Shown here piece after piece: positions 9,470-17,780 of a stretch of 19,232 bases of DNA (the first letter of the stretch is position 1; every line of letters starts with the position of its first letter). The position numbers and the translations under genes were made by a program. This DNA comes from Schoenoplectus triqueter (taxonomy: Eukaryota; Streptophyta; Magnoliopsida; Poales; Cyperaceae): positions 1 to 19,232 of the forward strand of contig CAXKVV010001216.1 in assembly GCA_964058805.1 (NCBI GenBank). The letters are read 5' to 3'. The notes under the pieces are model-generated. The model ran no database searches. It was not told the origin of the DNA and worked only from the letters and a program-made list of their open reading frames with translations.

Positions 9470-10158
9470 AAAATTTCTTTTTGAGGTAAGTAGAAGTACC
9501 TATTAAAAAAAACAAAGAAAAATACCTACGAAGGCTTGAAACCAACTTAAGAAAACTATCCAAATATTAGCTATTAGAAAATCTGCACGCTTATATTGGA
9601 ACAGATTTTCACAAAAATCAGCATTCCTTTTTTTTTTCACACTAGGTCTAAACGACTGATTTAATTATATTCCGACAACGTGTTAGTATGAAACTTTTAT
9701 TATTCATACGGAATTGAGAAAGTGGGCCTATTCTAGGTATGCTTGGGCGTAGATTTATGCAGAGACAACTGACTCTTCAAAGTAAAGCATGTCTCAATTA
9801 TAACAAAAGAATTGAAGAAGAATCATTTTGACACAACCATATGCCCACGGAGATAACTTAAAAAACTAAGAAAAAAGATTAAAAGAGAAAGATTCAGGCA
9901 AAATTTTCTTTTTCTAAAGGTGCATTTGCAATGTGAAAGAGAGATAAAAGATAGCGTTTTCTTGACAAAAAGGCAAGAGAATAAAGGCGGAGGAGTTCTG
10001 CAAATTAACGATCTTTTTATATAAATAAATAGGGCCGGACTCCTATTTTTCCTGAGAAAATAACTAATATCCTTTTAGGAATAAATAAATAAATAAAAGA
10101 CTCAAATTATATTCAGAGTGGAGAACCAAGCACATATATGTAGAATTCACATTCGTTG
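9470..10158. other. Unassigned non-coding stretch
   Basis: No open frame or RNA gene is supported. The composition is more mixed than in the foldback cluster, with A-rich purine stretches near 9840-9990 and a TAAA run at 10081-10098. I do not recognise any element. Confidence 0.5.
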
Positions 10159-10352
10159 TTAGAGATGGAGTCAGAATTTGAATATAGAAAGGTCAGATTG
10201 ATGGGATCTAAAATATTTAATAGAATTAAAATAAATTATAGGAGATGAACCGATAACTCCTATATAAATATAATTAATTATTTTTTTAACTTCCTCATAC
10301 ATTTTCATAAATCATAGAAGTTAGACTCCTTAGTCCTCTTTGTCTCTACCAC
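10159..10352. mobile_element. Candidate MITE of the plant GGAGTCAG/CTCC type
   Basis: The left end reads TTAGAGATGGAGTCAGAATT. The right end on the minus strand reads GTAGAGACAAAGAGGACTAA, giving a weak terminal inverted repeat. The layout (a gene-like GGAGTCAGAATTTGAA start, an AT-rich middle with AAATAAATTATAGG, and a GACTCC...CTCTTTGTCTCTACCACT end) matches my memory of a widespread group of plant MITEs with a GGAGCCAGGATTTGAA start. There is no transposase and no confirmed target duplication. Confidence 0.4.
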
Positions 10353-10868
10353 TATCCGCTCTCATGGTTGATAATGATAACAAACTGTCATTGTCTCTAT
10401 GTGTAATGAGATCCATCAACATAAAAATAACAAAATACTCCTATAAACTAAATTTGAATCGTTAAAATTATATTAGACCATTTAAATTGTATGGTAGTAA
10501 TTAGTAAACGGTCATAGTTTTTCAGTACGATCCCATATTTGTAGTTCGCTTTGTTTGTGGGCCGACATAGCAGCACCTAAAATGCTAAAAAAATGTCACG
10601 TAGATATAAAAAGCACCGTGAGATTTGCTTCGGACGGTAGATATTGAAGTTTGGTGCTATGCAGAGCAGATAGCGTTATAAGGTCGAGTTCTTGGCAATG
10701 CGTTGGCATCATTGATCTCCTTCTGGGAACAGCAAATTTAAATTTATTAAAAAGTTTTGAACACTTCGGACACGAGTATTAGTTTAATATATATGATAAT
10801 ATTCCTCTATATGTTTTAATATTTCAGACAAAGAAATATTCATTGGTCATTAAAAATGAAAAACAAAG
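10353..10868. other. Unassigned non-coding stretch
   Basis: A moderately GC-richer patch (about 10530-10740, containing GGGCCGACATAGCAGCACC and TTGGCAATGCGTTGGCATCA) sits in AT-rich DNA. It has no open frame of useful length. It could be low-copy sequence or an old repeat fragment. Confidence 0.4.
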
Positions 10869-11240
10869 ATGCTATGTAAATACTATGCATAGTATGGATC
10901 ATCTTCATATTATGAATGACTTCTTTATTTTTAAAATCAAGATGGACGGTTGAACTGTTCAAAATGATTTTCATATAAAAATCTATTTGGAGATCAAATT
11001 TTATATTTTTTATATTTTTAGATAAAAAAATTATTTCTTTTGGATGGCTCATAATAATTAAATTGAGTGATTTTCTAACTATCTAAAAATAATAATAAAA
11101 GAATTTTAAAAAATATAAAATTTGATCCCTAATTAGATTTTCATATGAAAATCATTTTGAGATGTTCCAATCGTCTGTACCAATTTCGAAAATAAAAAAT
11201 GATCCATAATACGAGAACGATATGTACTATGCATAGTATG
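10869..11240. mobile_element. Foldback element with ATACTATGCATAGTAT near both ends
   Basis: The 16-base palindrome ATACTATGCATAGTAT occurs at 10880-10895, and 15 of its bases recur at 11225-11239. The arms pair extensively: TATGGATCAT against its complement near 11198, CAAAATGATTTTCATATAAA against TTTCATATGAAAATCATTTTG, GATCAAATTTTATATTTTTT against AAAAAATATAAAATTTGATC, and a centre around AATTAAATTGAGTGATTTTC. The arms are about 170 bases. A 70-codon open frame on the minus strand lies wholly inside and is an artefact of the arm sequence. The family resembles the right end of the composite unit at 8455-9008. Confidence 0.7.
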
Positions 11241-11312
11241 ATTCCATTTATGTTTCAATAACATTTGAATTATCTAGCATGATTCTATTTATGTTTCAAT
11301 ATCATTTGAGTT
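11238..11312 (+). repeat. 41-bp tandem duplication, two copies
   Basis: ATGATTCCATTTATGTTTCA (from 11238) and ATGATTCTATTTATGTTTCA (from 11279) begin two units 41 bases apart, both continuing AATAWCATTTGA. The phrase CAATATCATTTGAG appears once more near 11378. The first unit starts inside the palindromic end of the foldback element. Confidence 0.75.
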
Positions 11313-14151
11313 GGATATATATTTTTTTTTAAAAAAAAAAGACAAGCATTACAATCGTGGCAGGTATTTATGGTACCAATATCATTTGAGACCTCGTTAA
11401 TGCTTTGAGTCCCTTTATAATTGCATACACTGGCGGATCTTCTTTAGGGCCATGCCTCCGGATCACTATTCTCTGCGGATATTTTTTTTAACTCTAAAGG
11501 GTGTAGTATTGAATCTGGATAACACGATTTAATCACAATAGTTATGAGGATTATTATGATATATGAGGGTTATTTATTATTAAATTATAAGCATTGATTA
11601 CTAATCAGACGGTTCAGATATAAAACACATCACTTTGCGGGTTTTTAACTTCACAGAGGATGTGAATTCTCATGCCCCCTCCAATTAGAAAAAAATAATT
11701 GTGCTCTGTATTTTTCCATGTATTTCGCCATGTAAATGTTGGTTAAACACTTACTTGGCCCCCTCTTTAATTTATAATTATGATGAGTGGTTATCACTTA
11801 TCAACATCGTTCTTTTTCTAAATAAATACATTATGTGATGATTAAAAGATTAGGAATCTTTTAAAACTTATTAATCATCATGTATGTTATATTTGCTGTA
11901 AAATATATATTTTTACATCGTAATGATCAAATTATAACTTTCATATATGAATATTACACAACATATGAATTAACTGTTAGTTATTACTAATAATAGATGG
12001 ATTATCTGATATGAAAAATTCTTTTAAGTTGTCAATTAAAGAGTAGTGCCATTATTTTCTTCACATGATCATTCTACTTAATTGCAACAATTGCACTTTA
12101 ATTTATTTACATTATAAGCATGAATCAAAAGAAAAAAATGATAAATTGTTTTCTGACTTTTTTCCCTTTTCATCTTTTCTTTTTTGTAAATGTCAAAGTG
12201 TACTTATAGTAAACCTCGTTTTTTTCATCTGTTCATTTTTCTTGATTTTCGTAGTAAAATATTTCATAATTTTAGTAAAGACTTGTTTAATTTCCATTTA
12301 TTTTGAAAAAAAAAGAAAAAATGATTCCATCTAAGTATTTGATACAAATTCCTCTTCATTCCGATTGAATGAAACAATTAAAAAGAATATCAAAATAAAG
12401 TAAGCGTGTCCTATTAGTATAATTTACGAAAAATATAGTGCTAAATTTTTAAAATAAATAATATTCTATTATATATAGTAACGGAACCTCCTAAGCTCCA
12501 CTACTGATAGTATACATCATAAAATGCAATAAACCAAATCTTATTGTAATGCAATGTGAATAACATAGAGAAGTGAAGAGTGACAATTGAAAAGTTGCAC
12601 CTGCAGGAACAAGAAGCTTACAAAAAGATAATACGACCAAAAGTAAGATGTATAGGTATAGCTAGGTTATAGAAATAGAAGACGACATGAAAATTTTAAA
12701 ACGAATAAAAGTGGGCACAAAAGACAAAAGGCCTGTTAAACCGCACTGTCCACACGCACGAGTAGTACTTGGAAACGACAACATATCTGGTGACAAGTCT
12801 CCAAATATATCAAGGCTGGCTTCTATTGAAGTACAGGCCATGCTCATGGGCCCTTCAAGGCCTTTTTGTTTTTCAAAAAAGGGATTTCAGATTGAACAAA
12901 AATGACTCGAGAAAATTTGACCATTAATTACTGAAAGAGGACGTTACATTACATGCTTGTTGCTTGGTAAATGGTAATAGTCAATAGTCTAAAGACTCAG
13001 AGAGATTAATTATTGGCTCGTGCACTGCCTCCAAATTGAATATAGAAATTAATGATAACAACCATATGCCTTTGTCCCTCTCTTTCCACCGTCATTTTCC
13101 ATGAAGAGACCTAAATGATTAATCTGAATGATACGATTTAATTTGATCGGTTATAGAGAAAAATAAATAAATATATATTAGTTGTTATTATTATTAAATC
13201 AGAATCGTTAATCAACGAACAATTCAGATCCGTAAAGTGCGAAGCCCCAAAAGATATTGGTTCAAATCATTGATTTGGTATGCAAATATTTCCAAATTTT
13301 ACTTTATTTATGTGATATTAAATTTTTAGCATAAACAAGGAATTAATATTTTTAAAGTTATATTATATTCTATGAAAATCTGACAACTTGTAAAATGAGT
13401 TGAACGTCATGTAAGTTTATATTTGATGGTATTTAACAGTATCAAGGAGCATATAAGTTAAATGAAATTTTGATACACTTGGTCGAAGAAACAACAACAA
13501 TACTTATAAACTTTTTATATTTTTTTATTCAACTTAATTCTAAAAATATAGCCTAAAATAGAAAGTTGTTCATTTGTACGTAATTATTTGTGAAAAGTCG
13601 TGAAACTCATGGTCGCTTTACAGGTACAATTTGTGAAAGCAGATGAAAGATGGCGTGTTGCAAACATTTTTGCACTTGATGATCAAAACTTAGCGAGTGG
13701 CCGAGAGCAATGAACAGTGAAGGAAAACAAGGATGGGACGTTTGAAATTGACAAAAGATGGGATGAATCAATGAGCGCATGTGCATGTGAATGATGTGAT
13801 TCGCCATCATCTCCTCTCTATTTCTCCCCCCTTTCATACTCCGCATTTCCTGTGTAGTGTGTACCCACTCTTGCCTTTTCTTTCCACCTACCAGTACCAG
13901 CAGCCTGTGGTCAAATCAGAGAAGTGATTGGAGGGTTATCAACTGGTTCGAATCCAATATCTTTATTAAAAATATAAATTCAATTACTGTGGTAAAGTTA
14001 GATTTATTTGGAAATTTAAATACGGAATTTGACTTTTGCAGCTTAAATTTTGCAGTTGACAGAATTTGAGCTCAGTAATAAGTTTAAAGTTTTTGACGCA
14101 TATATAATTTCTAATGATTTAAGTTTCAAGTAAATTTGAATTCTCTAAGAA
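11313..14151. other. Mixed non-coding region with two GC-richer islands
   Basis: No gene can be supported. About 12690-12880 (containing CCGCACTGTCCACACGCACG and GGGCCCTTCAAGGCC) and about 13600-13935 (AGATGGCGTGTTGCAAACAT, GTACCAGCAGCCTGTGGTCA) are richer in G+C and less repetitive than their surroundings. Each has overlapping open frames of 60-80 codons on both strands, none with a recognisable domain or consistent splice sites. They could be low-copy sequence such as a distal promoter, conserved non-coding DNA or old gene fragments. The rest is AT-rich; a hairpin sits at 11828-11888, and an 89-codon Phe/Ile-rich frame at 12065-12334 looks like a composition artefact. Confidence 0.45.
11828..11888. 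repeat. Imperfect hairpin
   Basis: ACATTATGTGATGATTAAAA pairs with the complement of TTAATCATCATGTATGTT, and the inner AAAAGATT-AGG-AATCTTTT is a perfect short hairpin. Further weak symmetry on both sides (ACATCGTT upstream, TTTTTACATCGTAATGATCA downstream) hints at a decayed foldback of about 190 bp. Confidence 0.45.
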
Positions 14152-14459
14152 GTCATTTGGTACTACCTTTTTCTTCTGAAATTAGCCGGAGTTAAGCTTA
14201 TTTCAAAAAAAAAAATGTCAAACACCACAGGAATTAGATGAAAGATCTTCAAAAATTGGAATACTTCCACCAAATTGTTGGAAGATGAGATCTTCAATTA
14301 TTATAAAAAGAAATTTTCTCACATTATTTTTCTCCTTCCCAACTTTTCTTATCAAATACCGACTGAAAAGGTTGAAATAATGTGAAAGAAGTTTTATTAA
14401 TTTCAAAAGAGTGAACTTCTGCTAAATTTTAAAAAATGAGAGCAGTGCCAAATACTGCC
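14152..14459. mobile_element. MITE with terminal GTCATTTGGTACTAC-type inverted repeats
   Basis: The left end reads GTCATTTGGTACTACC, then TTCTTCTGAAATTAGCCGGA and GTTAAGCTTATTTCAAAA. The right end on the minus strand reads GGCAGTATTTGGCACTGCTC, then AAATTTAGCAGAAGTTCACT and CTTTTGAAATT. The terminal inverted repeats span about 50-60 bases at moderate identity. The TTTGGYACTRC start recalls hAT- or Harbinger-type plant MITEs, but I could not confirm an 8-bp or 3-bp target duplication. A 62-codon minus-strand frame inside it has no known domain. Confidence 0.55.
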
Positions 14460-15825
14460 TAGATAAAAAATATAGTTGTTTTAATTTTAATTTTAATTTT
14501 ACTTAAATATATATATTCGGTCTCTACAACCGTTTGTGATTCCAATAGACCAGTTGTACGCAAGGAATTAAAGTGCTTCTGCTCTGTTTGGAGGGTTTGC
14601 AAAGACTCATCACGCATGTGCAGTTCTGATGTTCTGTTGTTACAGACACGTAGGTAATTTTAGTTCGGAAACATTTTTTTTTCCGAGTGAAAAAAGAGGG
14701 TCCAAGTTATATATATTTTTAAATGTATATAAAAGACTTTTATTTGAATTTTAAATATATAATTTTTTATATGAAGAGTGATGGTCTTTCCTACTAGATC
14801 AAAGATTGATTTTTATAATAAAATTAAACCAAATCAAATTATTATACTGAATATTAATAGTGCTAAAATAATTATATATCAATTATAAAATTATAATTAT
14901 GGGACTCAATAATATCATAATTTCATATATTTATGGTTCAAGCATAAATTAATTATTCTTCTAATATATCAGTAAAGTACTGTATAAATTTATCTAATTT
15001 GAGGAAAAAAATAGAGTACATTATCCTCATTACCTAAATCCGCCATTATTATTGAGCTTATAGATTGATGATAGCATTTTAAATTTTATATAATTAGTTG
15101 TTATTTGATCGTGCATTAAAGACAAATATTTTATAAAGTTTGCAACGGTTCAAAGTTAACGGTCTTAAAAACTGTTAGACTATGAAATAATAATTAAATT
15201 ATATAAAATCAGAAATAATTAAATTATATAAAATCAGCTCAATAATATACTTATATTTTTTATTTTAAATTTTTTTGTAAATTTATTTAAAGTTATATTG
15301 TCAACATTATGAAAATAGTGGTTATCAAATTATCGCAAGCCATGAGAAAAAATCTAACATTTGCAGCTGTAAAAAAGATGCGCAGGTGGATTTTTCTTTT
15401 GTCAAGAATACATGTACGACATAAAATTCGTTTGTCAAATTAAGGAATAGATTGGGAAGAATGATAGAATAATGTTATTTTGGAAGAGTAGTATTTTTAG
15501 CTATTCAAAAAAATAAAAATTTTACTTGGCAGTTATTAATTAGAATAGTTAAAATATGGATAATTATGTTACTAATAATAAAATAATAATCATAAAAATT
15601 ATCATGATAGTATTTAGTAATTAGTATAATATTAAGTAAAATAGTATTTATTAATAAATAATAATAAATAATAGCAGTAATATATATATAATTACTCCAG
15701 TAATATTTAAGACACACTAAATATGATTAACTTTATATTAGCCACATGACATTTGTGAATTAATATTAAGAACTTAGTTAAATTATTTTAATAAATAAAT
15801 ATAATAATGAAATAAATATAAGTTA
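14460..15825. other. AT-rich non-coding region
   Basis: A GC-richer patch at about 14515-14660 (GTTTGGAGGGTTTGCAAAGA, CATCACGCATGTGCAGTTCT) is not recognised. From 14700 onward the sequence is extremely AT-rich, with TA and TAA runs near 15580-15690 and a 25-bp duplication at 15189. Its last part continues into the first copy of the 246-bp duplication. Confidence 0.5.
15189..15237 (+). repeat. 25-bp tandem duplication, two copies
   Basis: TAATTAAATTATATAAAATC occurs at 15191 and again at 15216 with identical flanking bases. It is probably a recent slippage duplication. Confidence 0.9.
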
Positions 15826-16317
15826 TTAAATACTAAACACAACAGTTAATAAACTATTAAGATTTACACGTGATGGTAAATTTGGTAATAATTTAAAAAG
15901 ATATAATTAAATATTGGTGTGGGAAGAGTAAAGTCGGACCAGATTGGTCTAGGTCAGGGTATCTCTAGTAGATGATAGGGATTATGTTTCACCCAATCTT
16001 CTACCGGCGGTTGCTTCCTATCATTGCCTTTAAGAATCCCCGTCTATTCGATCGATCATCGCAATCATCACTTAAATACTAAACACAACAGTTAATAAAC
16101 TATTAAGATTTGCACGTGATGGTAAACTTGGTAATAATTTAAAAAGATATAATTAAATATTGGTGTGGGAAGAGTAAAGTCGGGTCAGATTGGTCTAGGT
16201 CAGGGTATCTCGAGTAGATGATAGGGATTATGCTTCACCCAATCTTCTACCGGCGGTTGCTTCCTATCATTGCCTTTAAGAATCCCCTTCTATTCGATCG
16301 ATCATCGCAATCATCAC
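15826..16317 (+). repeat. 246-bp tandem duplication, two copies about 97% identical
   Basis: Copy 1 (15826-16071) and copy 2 (16072-16317) both run from TTAAATACTAAACACAACAG to CGATCATCGCAATCATCAC with the same length. By eye I count seven substitutions (five transitions, two transversions) and no indels. The unit has an AT-rich first part and a GC-richer second part (GGTCTAGGTCAGGGTATCTC, CTTCTACCGGCGGTTGCTTC). In copy 1 GACCA-GAT-TGGTC is a perfect short hairpin that copy 2 has lost. No open frame runs through it. Its edge lies beside LTR-like sequence, so it could be a repeat within an LTR or UTR. Confidence 0.95.
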
Positions 16318-16681
16318 TTCATGATTTCAAGGTCTAGTGTCTTACATTTCTCTTATCACTCTTCATTTCTTTTGTATATACATATATCCTTCTTGTGAGA
16401 GGTAAATTGGGCTTGACCGCTGATAAGTTTCAATTATACATTATATTCAATTAGGGTTTTATCTCAAAAACTATGAAATCTATGTTATTATTATCAATTT
16501 CTTTAATTTTTATGTCAAGTTTGAGATACTGATACATTTTGTGTTGAATTTCAGATAATGGAGTTTGAACGAGGACATCAATATGAGAAATGAAGCTTGG
16601 AGCGAGATAGATCGAACTTGTATGAAGAAAATAAAATGAAAAGCACTTTTCTGAACAAAATTGCGGAACATAATTATCAAA

Positions 16682-16696
16682 ATTGCGGACCGCAAT
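16682..16696. repeat. 15-base odd-centre palindrome
   Basis: ATTGCGG-A-CCGCAAT is perfectly symmetrical around a single central base. A second palindrome of the same design lies 34 bases downstream. Confidence 0.9.
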
Positions 16697-16730
16697 CCTG
16701 GGGCTGTCGACCCTGTTGTAGAATGACTAG

Positions 16731-16747
16731 AATTACAGACTGTAATT
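16731..16747. repeat. 17-base odd-centre palindrome
   Basis: AATTACAG-A-CTGTAATT is perfectly symmetrical around one central A, matching the design of the palindrome at 16682. Chance is possible. Confidence 0.9.
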
Positions 16748-17780
16748 ATTACTGCTGGAAACACGAATTTCTATTTTGAAAGCGGTTCTTTGTAGGGATC
16801 AATAGAAGATTGGACTCCTTCGCCTGAGACATCTCTAAGCACTCTGAAAAACTGATCCCAATCAAAAAGAAGAAGAGAACACCATTGCAGAAGATATTAG
16901 AGAATAAAAACTCAGGAACCGAGCGAAAAATCGATGATCTTCTTGGTGTATTCTTTCTTTTACTCTTTTCTTATGTTAAGTTGTTATTTAAATGTGAATC
17001 TTTGTATAATTTTTGACATGATTTGTGGTTAGACACTCTTCTAGTGGTCTAGGTGTAAACTCAATAACTCTGATGGTTTATTTATACTCGTATGTTGATC
17101 TTTTAGTTTTCATTATTTGTGATTGTTGTTTTGTCTAAATTGAATGTTTAGATTTAATCAACTGCATGTTACCCTAGAAGTGAAAGTGAAAACCGAAAGG
17201 TGCAACTGAATCTTCTGACCCAAAATAATAATTTAGGTTGTAGGTTAAGTGCTTAATCGTGAAATCTATTGCTTAAGGGAAAATCAAGGAAACCCTAGAA
17301 ATTGCATGAAGTAACAAAAAATGAAGTACAAAATATAGGTTATACCGAAGTGATTCATTAATCTTAATGAGTTTAGACTTGTAAGGTGATGTACTTAACC
17401 GTTAAACTCAAATTATTTAGGTATGGTACCAGGTCACGAAAGTATAAATTTGATACTAAAATATGAAATTGAATCTCCAACAAACATTAGAGTATATTAA
17501 AATATGAAATATAGTGAATTGACAAAACGAGTGAGAGTGAACCCTAAAACCCCTATAATTCTTTATTTGATAAAATTTTCAATTGTTATTGTTAGGTTTA
17601 TGTTTTTAATGCACTTTTATTTTAATTCAAATACCCACTCGATTGTCTAGATCAGTAAACCTTGAAAGAACCGGTAGTTCACCCTTATATTTGTGGTTCG
17701 ACACCCAAATTACTACTTGACCAAGTCATACGCTTTGCGTCTGAAATTGAATATAAATTGTGGTATTTATTAGCTTTGCC

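Larger units (their letters stand above)
16597..16779 (+). other. Unrecognised 60-codon frame with six clustered cysteines; not supported as a gene
   Basis: The second half of this frame encodes CGPQSWGCRPCC followed by RMTRITDCNYYC. The spacing is C-x6-C-x2-CC-x7-C-x3-C, the C-C-CC-C-C order also used by cystine-knot peptides. Against a real gene: the N-terminal part is charged with no signal peptide, the frame is short, an 84-codon frame overlaps on the other strand, and the surroundings look like retrotransposon non-coding DNA. The upstream acceptor-like TTTCAG at 16554 leads into an early stop in one frame joined to the nearest ATG (16321), so a spliced secreted precursor is not supported. 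Chance is the likeliest explanation. Confidence 0.1.
16318..17780 (+). mobile_element. Probable LTR-retrotransposon LTR/UTR-like sequence (Tat/Athila style)
   Basis: No long open frame is present. The sequence has the style of the long non-coding ends of plant Tat/Athila Ty3/gypsy elements: a T-rich stretch with GAAAGTGAAAACCGAAAGGT, then CCCTAGAAATTGCATG, then TTTGTGGTTCGACACCCAAA followed by CATACGCTTTGCGTCTGAAA. An intron-like segment with a GAG/GTAAAT donor near 16401 and a TTGAATTTCAG acceptor near 16554 is visible. I see no primer-binding site, polypurine tract or TG...CA termini that would fix the ends. The family assignment rests on remembered style only. Confidence 0.35.

Noticed and set aside
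12065..12334. 89-codon plus-strand frame with hydrophobic Phe/Ile stretches, membrane-protein-like
   Set aside because: T-rich DNA produces Phe/Leu/Ile runs by chance. No homology is recognised and codon use reflects composition.
12662..12905. Overlapping 61- and 72-codon frames on both strands in a GC-richer patch
   Set aside because: Both lack domains and cannot both be real. The higher GC content alone explains the absence of stops.
13607..13846. 79-codon minus-strand His/Met-rich frame
   Set aside because: No recognisable family. The composition arises from repeated ATG/CAT-containing words such as GCATGTGCATGTGAATG.
16510..16764. 84-codon minus-strand frame
   Set aside because: It overlaps the plus-strand Cys-rich frame in LTR-like DNA, with no domain or transcript signal.
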